Source of the DNA: Pictodentalium vernedei | Lineage: Eukaryota > Mollusca > Scaphopoda > Dentaliida > Dentaliidae | DNA length: 64,000 nucleotides | Assembly: GCA_031216915.1 (NCBI GenBank) | Contig: CM062292.1 | Location: 71,840,956 to 71,904,955, forward strand | Direction: 5' to 3' | Shown: piece after piece, positions 33,028 through 46,083 of the stretch | How the letters are laid out: each line of letters opens with the position of its first letter | Position numbering within the stretch: the first letter of the stretch is position 1 | Notes under the pieces: model-generated | Database searches by the model: none | The model's input: the letters and a program-made list of their open reading frames with translations, nothing else | Told to the model about the DNA's origin: nothing | Program-made: the position numbers and the translations under genes

Positions 33028-33220
33028 ACCCTTTACCTAACATGAAAAGCAGACGACACTTGCAAAAAAAAATTCTTGAATAACTAATTTTTTTCATTTT
33101 CTGTCTGAAAAACATAGGTTATGACCCCACGTTGGAACGAGCTCGACGAGTTCGTTCCAACGAGGGGTCATAACCTATGTTTTTCAGACAAAAAATGAAA
33201 AAATAATGAAAATTAAATGG
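33028..33220. repeat. palindromic MITE, subfamily A, right end missing
   Basis: TTAACCCTTTACCTAACATG, core GGTTATGACCCCACGTTGGA mirrored as TCCAACGAGGGGTCATAACC. The flanking AAAAACATAGG is complemented by CCTATGTTTTT. It ends at GAAAATTAAATGGG. Confidence 0.82.
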
Positions 33221-33964
33221 GTATTGGGACAAACCTGATTACTTTTGTGATTCCAATGTTTGTGCATATAATACATTTTGAATAAGCAATTAGGCAGGAT
33301 ACAGAACCAGCTGAGATGAGCAGTAGTATAACTCCTGAATGAAAATTTATATTTATATATTTTGACCATATTTTTATTTGGTAATACAACATATGTCAGC
33401 TGCATCAATAGTATTGTAGTATCTCCTACAGAGAGAAATCCTCTCATTGAGAGTGATTTAGTGATAGTCGACTTGTTCCATACAGCATTTTCTTTCACTC
33501 AAAATTGGGGGTTAACAATTTGTGCCCAAGCTGGAGTATGGCCTTTAACACCTTGCATGCTGCTGGCAGGTATTCCTGCTGAGGACAAGGAGTAGTTGCC
33601 AGTGAAATAAGTATAATTTGAGCACTTTTATCAAAGTTCTCCCTTTTATATTGGATTAACTGTTTGACCAATGATTTCTTGAGTTAAATTGATATGAATT
33701 TTTCAGCAAATCTAGTCATGGCTGCTTCACAGCAGCCATGATTAGATGTGATGAAAATTTTTTTAGTGGGATAAGCGTTAAGGTTAAACCAGTATCAAAG
33801 CCAGTCTGCAATGCTTAGATAAACTTAGGTCTTTCCTTGTTTTGTTCAATGAGCTGTTGTTACATTCAGTCTTTCATTGGTGCCACATTTTTAGCTATGA
33901 GCTTTGTTGATCACTCTTCATCCATCATTTAGTGTCTGTTGTCCTATGTGAAGGTGGTGTTTGT
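33221..33964. other. intron with dispersed repeat and a hairpin
   Basis: 33490-33690 repeats 19640-19830. 33698-33762 contains TCAGCAAATCTAGTCATGGC, TGCTTCACAGCAGCCATGAT, an inverted repeat. The remainder is unassigned. Confidence 0.5.
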
Positions 33965-34570
33965 AGCTTTTATTGTGTCGCCTGCCCCACGAAGTGGGGA
34001 GCGACATATAGGGATTACTTTTGTCGTCTTGCGTCGTCTGTGTCGTCGTCCACATCGCACTTTCTCTTTTCCGCCACTCCTCTTTAACCTATGAATGGAT
34101 TTTGATGAAACTTTCAGTGATTCTTTATCACATAATGGCATTGTGCACCTCCTATTTTATTTTTTGATCCGCTGTATTTTTTCCAGAGTTATGCCCCCTT
34201 TCCACTTAGAATTCTGTCTGAAATATTAAAATATAGTGCAGGCGACACACATCTTCCATGGAAGACTCACATCTAAGTTTAAAAACCATTGAATCAGTTT
34301 CTGAGTAATTTTAGGGAACTGTCAGTTTTCGGGTTGCATTTTGATATTGTTAAAATCAAGTCGCCATACCCAATAGGGAGGGGGGGGGGTGGGGTGCAGA
34401 TGAAAAATTGTAAAACATCATCTTCTCATCATCCGATAGATGGAGTAAGTTGATAGTACGTATTGAGCTTCCTTTTGAGGTGTACACTAAAGTTTGTTCA
34501 AGGGGAATTTGAGGGACAATATTTTCAGTTCTGGGCGGGACAAGACTTTATGTCCTGCCCAAACTTTCTA
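33965..34570 (+). repeat. start of a tandem-repeat element interrupted by DIRS copy 2
   Basis: 5' hairpin TGTCGCCTGCCCCACGAAGT, GGGGAGCGACATATAGGG (loop GAA), then GTCGTCTTGCGTCGTCTGTG. From 34440 the sequence is related to 60480-60600 (GAGCTTCCTTTTGAGGTGTA, AAGTTTGTTCAA). It is broken at CCCAAACTTTCTAT and resumes at 41566 with TTTCAGAACCGATGG. Confidence 0.7.
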
Positions 34571-34773
34571 TATTTTTATACTGTACCAATGACCCAGACA
34601 TAGCTGGTGCTAACTCTTAAAATATAGGGCCAAACACAAATTTTGCCCCCCAATCCCCAAAATTTGCATCTAAAACTAAAGAAAACATGTCCTGAAAGGC
34701 CCTCCACACCTCGCCCCCACTGCGCATGCGCAGTGTCAAGGACGTTCCGAAATTGGCGCCATTTATCATTCTA
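34571..34773 (+). repeat. DIRS copy 2 left inverted terminal repeat
   Basis: Starts ATTTTTATACTGTACCAATG and ends CATTCTA. It pairs with 41338-41565. Confidence 0.9.
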
Positions 34774-35909
34774 AGTTTGGCCCTTCATCAGTTAACATCT
34801 GACTGATCTTTGTGCTTTTAAATCTCAGTTTAAATGATGCCAGACACATAAATATTAGTGAAATGTTGATTCTATGGAGGATAGAAAAGGAGGAGAGGAA
34901 AAGAATGTGTGACAGAATATTATCAGGGCTGTAACTTAAAATTTTTTAATGAAATTATGTTAAGTTACCTATTTTCAAGGCAGCAGCCATTTTGTTGTCA
35001 TTCTGATTATTTAGTTACACTGTTTTTTCAAGTGTTTTTCCTCTCTCCCTGTCCTTTAAGTTCCCCCTTGCTATTCTCCCATGCTTTTGGCATAGTTTCT
35101 GTAATTATTATTACTAAAATTTCTTGGGAGTTTTAGCTTAATAACAGAATGAATTCTGTTCTTTCCCCATGTTTACGTCTTCACCTACGGGTGGTTAGGC
35201 GTTGTGTTCTGCATCTACCATCTGATGTTCTGCAGTTTCTTCCCTGGAAGTCTCTGTTTTGCATCAGATGGTGTATTTTTGGTAACTGATTTCGGGCCTG
35301 GGTGCCTGGAGTCTTATTTTAGTGTTTTTACACTCATTGTTTACATTTACAACAGCCCTCTGTGTGAGGGGGGGATTTCTAAATAATAATATCTTTATGT
35401 TATTTTAATCATAATTAGATACATTATTATTGTCCGTAAGTGTTGAATAAATTGTTTAAAATATTTTTAAAATTTTTGTCCACACTTAGGCTTGGGATCC
35501 ATTGGGGCTCAACGTTACTTTTCAGAAACTTGGGCTGTTCTGAAAAAATATTTTTTCAAAATATTTTGATTTCAATTATTTTTTCTATATTAATGGATCA
35601 TATTATTATTATGTATTTTGATTGCCAGGGGTTAGTGCGAGTACCAGGACTTGTTTTCTTTTCACATTGAAAGGATATTGATCAATTGTTTAAGAGGAAG
35701 TCTTCCTCTGACCTTATTATCATTCTATATGTGGTCAGTGTACTCGCATTAACTCCTGTTTCTGTATCGTATGATTTCGATGACAATATGGGAAGCGTAT
35801 GTCACGGTATGTTGTTGGGGATTTGGACACTCCGGTCCTTTCCCCGCAGGGTCACTCTACTTTATCAATTTCTATTTCAGACGATCAAGATTAGGGTGAT
35901 GTATCTGTG

Positions 35910-38735
35910 ATGTCTTCCAACAGTGTGCCTCCGTCGTCACAATTAATGAAGGGCTAGCGGAAAAGTGCTCATGTAATACGCCAATTGCCTAAGAGGACCC
36001 TAGTAGGTTCGACGGCCTTTGACGTCCGCTAGCTCGCCCGGTGTAGCGTCCATTCACCGAATGGTTCGGCAGCCGGGTTCGTCCGTTGCGGTCTAGAAGG
36101 AATTTTGGGGTGATGCGAGCACTATAAAATTAACTTAATGCACACCCAGTGACGGCGGATCGGAGGGAGAACGGAGGAAGCCTTTTAGTCCGGTTCATAG
36201 CTCGTTCCGGTCCATCCGGACGGCAAGCGAGAGAGGCCCCTCTCTCGTTCAACAACATCTGGCCCCAGATGTTGTGGTACAATGTGTCGTTAGCGGAGCA
36301 TACGTCCGTCGCTCGGGACGCTCCGTTCTATAGGCAGTCCGCTGAGACTGCTAAGGCTTCCTCTTCTCGTCAGCGCACACGACCGCACCTTGGCTGCGTG
36401 ACCGCCGATATATTACCAGCTTCGCCGATCAAGGATTCTTCGACGACCAGGTCACACCATCCGGCAGCCAGGGATTCGAGACCGATGGACTCCGGACGTT
36501 CGCATAGGAAGTATGCGGGAGCCATCTGATGCGGAGCTGCCCTCGGCGAAGCACCGATAGACTGCGCCTCCGCAGGTCTCGACGCCGGACATTCTTGTGC
36601 ACATAGCACAGCTTATCGCAGCATCCCAGCAGCCGACAGAAATGGTGTCGGATCGAGAATTATCCGACAGCGCTGGGTCGGTAGCCGGGGACTCGAGGCC
36701 TGCAGACTCCGGACGTTCGCATAGGAAGTGTGCGGGAGTCAACGTACACGGAGCTTCCAGCGGCAATGCATCGTAAGTCCGCTACTGCACAGGCCTCGGG
36801 AACGGACGTGCTTTCCTTAATAGCACAGTTTATCGCAGCATCCCAGCATCAACTGAATCTGTCGCATATATTTTATCCGACGATGCTGGGCCGGGACGCT
36901 CCGCGGAAGCGGGTACGGACGTCCGAAAGTTTCATCCGGTCCGACGGGATACCGAAAGGGATTCGGTGGATTTCAAGCTTTCCCTTTCGGAACAACATAT
37001 GCTGCGATGCCGGATAAGAAACTGATAGCGTCGGTGGACTTAGAAATTTTTGGTTCGGTTCAGGGACATCGTCCCTCAGTTCCGACATAGTCCAATAATG
37101 TCACACAAACTTTCGAATTATTGAACGACGCTATATATATTATTATTTTATGCTTGCTATCCAAGCATTTCTGGTTTCTTGTTCGAAGAGTTATGGAGAT
37201 GTCTTTCAAAAGTGTGCCTCTGTCGTCATAGTTAATGAAGAGTTAGCGGCAATAAGTGCTCATGGAATATGTCTATCGCTTACGGAGTGACATTCGCTAG
37301 CTCACCCGGTGTAGCGTACATTCATCGAATGGTTCGGCTGCCGGGTTCGTCCGTTGCGGTCTAGGAAGGAGATTTGGGTGATGCGAGCACTTTAATTACT
37401 TTAGTACTCACCCAGTGACGGCAGATTGAGGATAGATCGGAGGAAGCCAACAACATAGGGGACCGCATGTTGTGGTTCAGATATTTTACATTCGGAGCAT
37501 ATGTCCGTTGCTCGGGACGCTCCGTTATATTGACAGTCCGAGAGACTGTCTTTAATGCTTCCTCATCCTCACAGCAGGGCACACGACCGCACATTGGCTA
37601 CGTGACCTCGAGTATCCGATCAGTTTCGGCATTCAGTGATTCCACAGCGAATAGGTCGCGCCATCCGGTAGCCAAGGGACACGAGGCCTATACACCCCGT
37701 TCGCTCGCATATTGGAAGTATGCACGGGGTAACGATCTCGGAGCTTCCTGCGGCAATGCATCGTAAGACCGCTGCTCCTCAGGCCTCAGTGACGGACGTG
37801 CTATCCGAGTTAGCACAGTTGTTTCGCAGCATCCCAGCAATTGACGGTTTCTCGGTCGAATCAGGAATTATCCGACGGCGCTGGGTCGGTGCGGTCCGCG
37901 GTTGCATCAAGCTACGGACGACCGAACGCTTTATAGGGTCCGACAGGATGGCGAAAGGGATTCGAAAGATTTCGAGTTTTCCCTTTAGTAGTATCGGAAG
38001 ATGCCTTTCATATCTTCTGGCATTTCTTCCAGTGATTATTTTTCGGACTTCATTGCTGCGATCTTGGATAAGAAACTTATAGCGTCATTGGACTCGGATT
38101 TTTCGATCGGTACAGGGACTTTGTCTCTGACTTACCGACGCAGTCCAATATTGTCATTACAACATGTGTTTTATTTTTCGACGCTATATATTATATATAT
38201 ATACAAGCCTGCTACTAAGCATGATAGTTTAGTTTCTTGTCCGCGTGGCTCATTTCTGCCATTTTATCTTTTTTACATATAGTTTATTTTGGCAGAGCAG
38301 GGCATACCGAGAGTTCATATGCGTCTAGACGGTGTGATTAAAGACTGCATATATTCTTTTTCGCCGTTTATGTCTTTTCCAATTTCAATGTTGGGAACGA
38401 CATTATGTATAGTAGACTTAACTTAGACGCTTTATTATACGTAATCTGCCTTACTGAGGCGTTATCATTACGTCTTCAAGAAAAGATTTACGGGATATTA
38501 TTCTCAATGTAATTTCTTTTGAGGGCAGTAGTTTGTTGACGTATAACTCCGCCCTTCAGTGGCTGATTGGAGTTGGTTAGACGTGATGCAGCCCTAGCTA
38601 CATCCACGCGTGGATAGTAGGTTAAGAACTCTCTCAGAGTCGCTTCGTTCTCGGAGGAGCTTCTCTTCGACGGCAACTTTCCGGCAATCCATGAATTGCT
38701 TGATTTATACATTCTCTTGTCTATCTAGTGTTACA
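35910..38735 (+). pseudogene. DIRS copy 2 gag-like region with 2 units plus a third partial unit
   Basis: Unit 1 runs 35910-37198 and unit 2 from 37199 to about 38250. Unit 1 contains an additional stretch (about 36455-36700) that repeats GACTCCGGACGTTCGCATAG, GCATCCCAGCA and AATTATCCGACAGCGCTGGG and so carries a fragment of a further unit. The C-terminal part is 38296-38735 (RRDAAL-like frame on the + strand, broken). Stops occur throughout. Function is inferred from position only. Confidence 0.55.
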
Positions 38736-39620
38736 AGAGATTCAGACTGGGGCAAACATTCGGTGGTTGACTCAGAGAGTGCCGCCGCAGTTGCCGGACC
38801 CTAGTGTGGCTGTTATGACGGTTGCCAGTCAAACAGATTGGGATATATACTGATCCCTACGGATTCTAAGTGCCAGGGTCTTTGGGTTCCGCAGTCTTTT
38901 AGCTATCAGTTTAACTTCCGCGGAATAATGTTTTTTAGGCTTGCTTTATGTCATTGCATGAACATTATTCAGAAACGCATGCCCAAATTCCTGTCCTTTA
39001 ATTCGACAGTAGTGGCGTATCTCCGGAACCAGGGAGGCACTCTTTCGTTTCCGTTATTCAATTTAATGGAAAGAATCCGTCTGTTGGTTATAGTACACCA
39101 AGTTCAGTTTTGGTCCGTCATATTCTGGGTCGTCTGATTGTTTTATCGCACTCCCGTTCTCTTACGGGTCGCTTGTTGCTGTCAGAATGGACTCTCAACA
39201 AACAAGTATTTAATCAGATTTGCTATCTATGGGAGCGCCCAATGATGTTTTATTTATGACACAGCTTGCTAATCAATTGCAGACGTATGTGTTGGCTTGT
39301 CCAGATCTCTGAGCTAATACTGTTAACGCTCTATTGATCTATAGGACGGAATGATAGGATACGCGTATCCTCCGGCGCTGTTGTTTTAGCAGGTATTGCT
39401 AAGATAAACAACCACAATACATTTCTGTTGATAGCATCTCTATCTTCACAGAGATCATGAGTAATTTACTCTCTTGTCTACTGTGGATCTTTACGTGAAA
39501 TCTTCCTCTATGTGAGGATCTTTTTTTCACTAGGTAAATCGTGTCATCTTTATCACAACCAGCAAGGTCGCAACCTTCATGTATTCCGTTGTGTGGTCCG
39601 TATTGCATTGTAAGCACTGT
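38727..39620 (+). pseudogene. DIRS copy 2 RNase H domain remnant
   Basis: Same segments as copy 1. The first motif Asp is GTT (Val, 38821-38823) and the DN-motif Asp is TTT (Phe, 38997-38999). NSTVVAYLRNQGGT and LLLSEWTLNKQVFNQIC remain readable. DGMIGYAYPPALLF is followed by a stop, as in copy 1. Confidence 0.72.
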
Positions 39621-39634
39621 ACTGGACGAGCTTT

Positions 39635-40560
39635 GGACGCGATTTCTTACTATAGGAGATCCTCTTCTTCGCTATTCTATGCGACTAAAGTGGAGGCTCT
39701 TCCGTCGTGCTGTAGGGATCATTATGTTCATATGGTTGATCCCTCCATACTACGCATTGCTAGTTTTCGGTATACTTGTTTCACAAGATCTACTGCAGCC
39801 TGTTGTTATTTAGGTTATAGGTTATGTTACCTCATACCTATGCACTCTACGATAGTTTACTATTGAGTCTTTTGTCTCTTTATCTAAGTCAGTTAGTAAC
39901 TTTTTGATAAATAGACTTAGAATCTTTAGATTAAATTCCTATACGGATTTTAACTTCGGTTCTTATTTAGCTAAGTAATCATTTGAGCCTCTGGAAACAG
40001 TAGTTTTCAAATTCTGACCTTTTAGACAGTAATTCTGTTGGTTTCTCTTTTACTGTAGAGTCAGTGAGTTTCATGCACTATCGATGGATGATTTTCACTT
40101 TCATAGTTTCGGAATCAATACTTCCGTTACTATTTAGGTTGGATTGTTGCATAAGAGTTAGGCTCCTATTATCCGGAACCTATTATTTTAAGGTCCTTCC
40201 GTCTTCGTATGGGCATAGGCCTTTACTCTTTCCGGGTACAGTTTATGTATTTATAAACAGATTTCTGTTTATTACAAGGGCGTAAGCTTCTTCTGTCTTT
40301 GATGTCTAGTAGAAGGACGTTACGCTCCATTTTATTGTTAATGAATTCTATTAACTAGCGTACTGCTTATGGTATATCATTGGCTTAGCAGTTGTGCTTA
40401 AGATTTCGGCTCATGAAGTAAGAGTTCTTCTACTTCTTGGGCTTACATTAATAGTGTTGCTATTATAGATTTTTGAAGGCTGCTCATTGCGCTCAGCCAT
40501 CCATTCATGATTTTTATCTCAGAAATATCGAGTCCATTTCTGGAGGCCTCTATTGTTAGG
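39635..40560 (+). pseudogene. DIRS copy 2 tyrosine recombinase remnant
   Basis: Readable pieces include FEPLETVVFKF, RVSEFHALSMDDFHFHSF-like sequence, VYVFINRFLFITR, ISAHEVR and the start of the FYLR segment, where the copy has a local change (CATGATTTTTATCTCAG). Several stops and frame changes are present. Confidence 0.68.
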
Positions 40561-41174
40561 TCTATTATCTACTGCTCAGAATGTCATTCACTTAACAGTT
40601 GCTACTATAGCTAGGTAGGCTGTCTGTTTCGGCAGTGTCTCCGTTCGGCTGCCCTCTTCGCTCTGGGCTATTTGACCCAGGGCAAGAAAAAGGGGGGGGG
40701 AGGGTGTTCCCTTGGGTCACCTGTTTTTACTATGAAAACAAGGGGATACCTCCTCCGGAGTTAGTAATTCTGAGCTGTTATTGGGATGGTTGTTTAGTGA
40801 GAAGTTTAAGTTTATAAAATTCATTCAAGTCTTAGTTTTTAAAGTATAGCTTTTGAATATTGCATTTGTCAACGGACATGATTATGCAATTCTCACACAC
40901 TTTTAAGAGTATAAGAGTCTCTATTCTCTAGACTTACTTTATTATTGGCTTACTTTAAAAATTATTAGTATAAGGATTATTGGATATTAATAGAGTACAT
41001 GGATGTATGAAGCTCAATTTTTGGAAGGTGTTGTATCTTTCTAATTTATCATAAATAAGAAAGATACATGTAAGGCCTATTACTTCTTTTCCCTACAGGG
41101 GATGACTCTATTTTATTTTATTGAGCGTATTCCATTTTGCTCTATGTCCTTGGCCCTCCAGCCTTTTTACTATT

Positions 41175-41263
41175 CAGCTATGTCTGGGTCATTGGTACAG
41201 TATAAAAATGTTAAAAAATTTATAGTAATTTATATATTTTTTATACTTACCAATGACCCAGAC
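41175..41263. repeat. DIRS copy 2 internal complementary region
   Basis: Reverse complement equals the right end ...AATTTTTTAAC joined to the left end ATTTTTATACTG.... It carries the same TATATA variant as its own right terminus (copy 1 has TCTATA), so ICR and terminus match within each copy. Confidence 0.9.
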
Positions 41264-41337
41264 GGGGATGGCCCTCCCAGGAGTTGGGAACTCTTGCCTC
41301 CCCGCTGAGTACACAGCGCTTACCAGGCACTGGTTAT

Positions 41338-41565
41338 TAGAATGATAAATGGCGCCAATTTCGGAACGTCCTTGACACTGCGCATGCGCAGTGGGGGCGA
41401 GGTGTGGCGGGCCTTTCAGGACATGTTTTCTTTAGTTTTAGATGCAAATTTTGGGGATTGGGGGGCAAAATTTGTGTTTGGCCCTATATTTTAAGAGTTA
41501 GCACCAGCTATGTCTGGGTCATTGGTAAGTATAAAAAATATATAAATTACTATAAATTTTTTAAC
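41338..41565 (-). repeat. DIRS copy 2 right inverted terminal repeat
   Basis: Inverted copy of 34571-34773 plus the right-specific end to TTTTTTAAC. Confidence 0.9.
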
Positions 41566-42580
41566 TTTCAGAACCGATGGGGCAATTTGAACCAAATTTG
41601 GTCTGCAGTATTATTGGGTCATAAGTACTTGACTCATGCGAGGGAAAAAAAACAGGAGCTTCAAGTTTAAAAAATGTCAAATGACCATATTTCCCAAACT
41701 ACATGGAAGAGAAAACTGATATTTGGTATGAAGCATCACCATTCTCAGGACCTGCAAAATTGAATGAGCATATTAAACTGCACCCGATTGTGTCCAAGGT
41801 TACAGTATGCGGAATGGGAAGAATGCTGAGTCAGCATGTTTTTAAAAATAACTAAAACTTTCTCTCCAGAACTACAGATCAAAATCTTTTGATATGTGGT
41901 ATACAATATTCTTAGGGAGATCAGTTTCCAGTTTATTTAAATCAAAGTCCCTGGGTTTATATTCACACTCCCTTTCAGAGCCCAAATTTTAACTTGGTGC
42001 AATATGAGGAATATTCTTAAAAAAAATTTAAAATCCACAAGTTAGAATCTTTTGATTTCTGGTACACAGCATCCTTATTGAGGTCGTATTCAAGATTGTT
42101 CAAATCAAATCCCCTGGTGTATATTTTGGTCTCCTCGGGGAAGCCAAAATTTTAACTCTTTGCAATTTGAGAAGAAAACTTCTTTAAAATATCTTATTCA
42201 GATCCACTGGTCAGAATCTTTTGATATTTGGTATGCAGCATCATTAAAAAAAGAGTCGGATTCAAGTGTGTTTAAAGCAAGTTCGTGGGTTCATATTTGG
42301 TCTATTTGTTGGAACTCGAATTTTAAGTTGGTGTATCATGAGCACTTTTTAAAAAATCTTCTTCAGATCTACCCATCAGAATCTTTTGACATTCTGTATT
42401 CAGCATCGTTTGGGGGTCAAGTCCTCTTTTGTTCAAATCAATCCCCAGGGTTGACATTTTGTCCACGTGATAATGGGAATATTCTTTTAACTGGCTGAGT
42501 GTTAAATTATTTTTCAAAGGTGATTTGAAACACGAGTACTTTTTTTCAAAGATGTAATGCAACCAGCAAGGGAAGCCTTA
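41566..42580. repeat. continuation of the tandem-repeat element split by DIRS copy 2
   Basis: Five or six diverged units of about 170-180 bases: ACTACAGATCAAAATCTTTT, GATATGTGGTATACA, AGTTTATTTAAATCAAAGTC, CCTGGGTTTATATT, AATTTTAACTTGGTGCAATA, TGAGGAATATTCTT. Same core as 44210-45125 and 60452-62920. Confidence 0.8.
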
Positions 42581-42964
42581 CTTTAGCAAGATTTTGTTAA
42601 TGAACAGTTGTTTTGTTATAATTTATATTTTACATGTATACACCAAACTGCCATGCATTATGCTGTATCAGGGTTTCATTTAGGATGATTTGCCTTCGCT
42701 GCTTCACCCATAAGGGTTTAATTCCGAGTTTCACCACTTTTTAGTTTCAACAGAACAGGTGCTCTTACATGCAGTCATTGTGTAAACTTACAAATTACAT
42801 TCAAAGTACCAAGGCAGTTATTTCTAGATAAGTCTTGGCTGCCTGTTTTGGCAGCCACGACTTGCCTGGAAACAACTGCAACTGTCATCCATTTTCAGGT
42901 CAACCCCCAAAACAATCACCATTCATCATATTAATTATATGTATTAATTAATCTGCTTAATGTA
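42581..42964. other. unassigned, with a short hairpin
   Basis: TTTCTAGATAAGTCTTGGCT, GCCTGTTTTGGCAGCCACGA, CTTGCCTGGAAACA (42820-42880) is an inverted repeat related to 30470-30530 and 43405-43455. Nothing else is recognised. Confidence 0.5.
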
Positions 42965-43255
42965 GCCTTCTGTTGTGTCCTTGGGCAAGGCACTTTATCC
43001 TGGTTGCCTACATAGGGGCACGATGCCGCTGTGTTCTTAGGCGTACTGCATGTCAATGGTGCACATGTCTTCGACTGCTGTAACCCTGCTTGAGCAGAGC
43101 TTGAACAGAGTTAGAATGTTGAGAAGCTGACAGTTGCTCGTCGATGCTCAGTTCTCTCCAGCTTCCTCCACCCATAAAACTGCCACAGTCACGGTTAGCC
43201 ATTGTGCATAAGTAAGTGCCCTTAAACACCAGTAAGTAAATAAATAAATAATGTA
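42965..43255 (+). mobile_element. SINE lacking the 5S-like head
   Basis: TTGTGTCCTTGGGCAAGGCA, TGCTTGAGCAGAGCTTGAAC and the tail CACCAGTAAGTAAATAAATA match 25681-25972. Confidence 0.8.
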
Positions 43256-43528
43256 TCCTTCCTTTCTACTCCCCAGCCATTTTGCCGTATTTCAGCTCAT
43301 TTAAAATGTTCTTTAGGAAAATTATTCCTTTCGTCAACGTTCGAAACGGCTTCCCAAATACACCAGTCTTTGGGTACCCCTGAAATTGGACCCTGCTCTA
43401 GTTATTTCTAGGTAAGAATTAATAACCTGTGTAGGCTGCCAAGACCTGCTTAGAAACAACTGCAAAGCCACATGATGTAGACTGTCAAATTGTATCAAAA
43501 GTGTATACAAATCTCCAGTACCTTAAGG
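43256..43528. other. unassigned intronic sequence
   Basis: Nothing recognised apart from the hairpin relative near 43405-43455. Confidence 0.35.
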
Positions 43529-43712
43529 ATTAACCCTCTGCACTCTGATGTCTTAATATCAAAATTTCATCTTGCAGATTTCTCCCATAATGCAACTGGG
43601 AATTTAACCAATTCAATCTTGTTTGACAGAGCTCAATTGGTTGGATTCCTAGTTGCATTATGGGAAAAATTTGTGGCATGAAATTTTAGTACTTTGACAT
43701 CAGATTTCAGAG
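43529..43712. repeat. palindromic MITE-like repeat, subfamily C
   Basis: Ends TTAACCCTCTGCACTCTGAT and ATCAGATTTCAGAGGGTTAA. The inner arms are TCCCATAATGCAACTGGGAA, TTTAACCAATTCAATCTTG and a mirror ending TTGCATTATGGGA. It lies 250 bases upstream of the SMAD4 exon. Confidence 0.75.
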
Positions 43713-43970
43713 GGTTAATGAACCTCAATTCCAGGTACTTCAGTATATCTGTGGTGCCTTGGTCAGGCTTGGGGTCCCTGGAATTATGGCATAGTTTGTT
43801 TGTATTTGACAGGTTTTTCGTGACGGTAGTGGATCCTCAGTCCCCAATAGACCCCTTCCCAGTTTCTTTCTATTGAACCCTTTGATCCCATCATTAAACC
43901 TGCCAACTATCTTAAATTTATTACAGTAAAATTGTAAAGAAAATAAAGGTAAATTTGGTATGTTTTGTAG

Positions 43971-45130
<1,160 letters not shown>

Positions 45131-45499
45131 TCGTAACCTCACCGTAACCTGAACAACTGTTTGAAACTAATTTCCAGGCCAGCTTATGGCACATCAGAAT
45201 GAGCTCACCCCAATAAGGGGTCATAAACTATGTTTTTGAGGCAAAAATTGAAAACCTATTGACTTGAAGAGTGTTAATTCTTTTTACCATCTAAATTTGA
45301 TCTCGTGTCATTGCCTTCTTACAATTCATGGGAGAGTGCCAATGGGCACTTTCCCATAAATTGTAACAAAGCAAATTCATGCAGACTAAATTTTTTCACT
45401 TTGAAGATAATATGAAGTACACCCACAGAATATAATGCCTTAATGTTGCAGTACCTCACTTCAGGGTAAAACCCAAATAGGGGCTTACAGCACTCTACC
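45131..45499. other. fragments of palindromic MITE and CCCATAAATTGTA repeat
   Basis: 45195-45265 keeps GAATGAGCTCACCCCAATAA, GGGGTCATAAACTATGTTTT from subfamily A. 45330-45500 matches 25320 and 63545 (TTTCCCATAAATTGTAACAA). Confidence 0.55.
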
Positions 45500-45755
45500 A
45501 ATTTATATATTTATTGGAGATACTTTCGACTGCCAGGATCGCCTTGTATCGCATAGTTTTACGGATGGTGGAAGCGGGCTACCCAGAGAGAACCACCGAG
45601 CAACAGCGAGAAACTGCCAGGCTCTACAATGTACTAACTCCACACAAGCAGAGATAGCATTGGTTGAAGAGAGTTGCACCATCGATGTGCATTATGCCTT
45701 AGTACGCTTTGCCCCCCCACACAGGCAGTCAAGTTAAGTGCCTTGCTACTCTACC
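45500..45755 (-). mobile_element. truncated SINE, reverse strand
   Basis: TATATATTTATTGGAGATAC, GGATGGTGGAAGCGGGCTAC, CCAGAGAGAACCACCGAGCA, ACCATCGATGTGCA and CAAGTTAAGTGCCTTGC: the diverged mirror of the SINE body without a head. Confidence 0.72.
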
Positions 45756-45881
45756 AATTAAAATTTGAATTGTGATTTTGTAAAAAGTACTGGAAGGTTA
45801 TGATCATTAACATTTGGTGATGGATTAAAGTCTATAAAGCTGGGCAAATGAGAGGGTTTTTTTTGTAGCAGGCAACCATAT

Positions 45882-46083
45882 ATTTTTATACTGTACCAAT
45901 GACCCAGACATAGCTGGTGCTAACTCTTAATATATAGGGCCAAACACAAATTTTGCCCCCCAATCCCCAAAATTTGCATCTAAAACCAAAGAAAACATGT
46001 CCTGAATGGCCCTCCACACTTCACCTCTACTGCGCATGCGCAGTGTCAAGGACATTCCGAAATTGGCGCCATTAATCATTCTA
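45882..46083 (+). repeat. DIRS copy 3 left inverted terminal repeat
   Basis: Starts ATTTTTATACTGTACCAATG and ends CATTCTA. It pairs with 52570-52797. Confidence 0.9.

Larger units (their letters stand above)
34571..41565 (+). mobile_element. DIRS-type retroelement, copy 2 (RT-less)
   Basis: A 6,995-base element with the same layout and borders as copy 1. Differences: an extra partial gag unit near 36455-36700, a deletion in the second gag unit at about 37450 (GGAGGAAGCCAACAACATAG), and many small changes. It lies in the SMAD4 intron between 30145 and 43971, same orientation as the gene. The flanks read CTAT^TTTCAG with no duplication. The uninterrupted paralogue at 60590-60610 aligns across the join base for base, with a few substitutions. 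Confidence 0.88.

Noticed and set aside
34160..34170. TATA-like and AATAAA-like motifs scattered in the AT-rich introns (for example 55834-55839)
   Set aside because: Too frequent in this base composition to be called promoters or poly(A) signals without transcript evidence.
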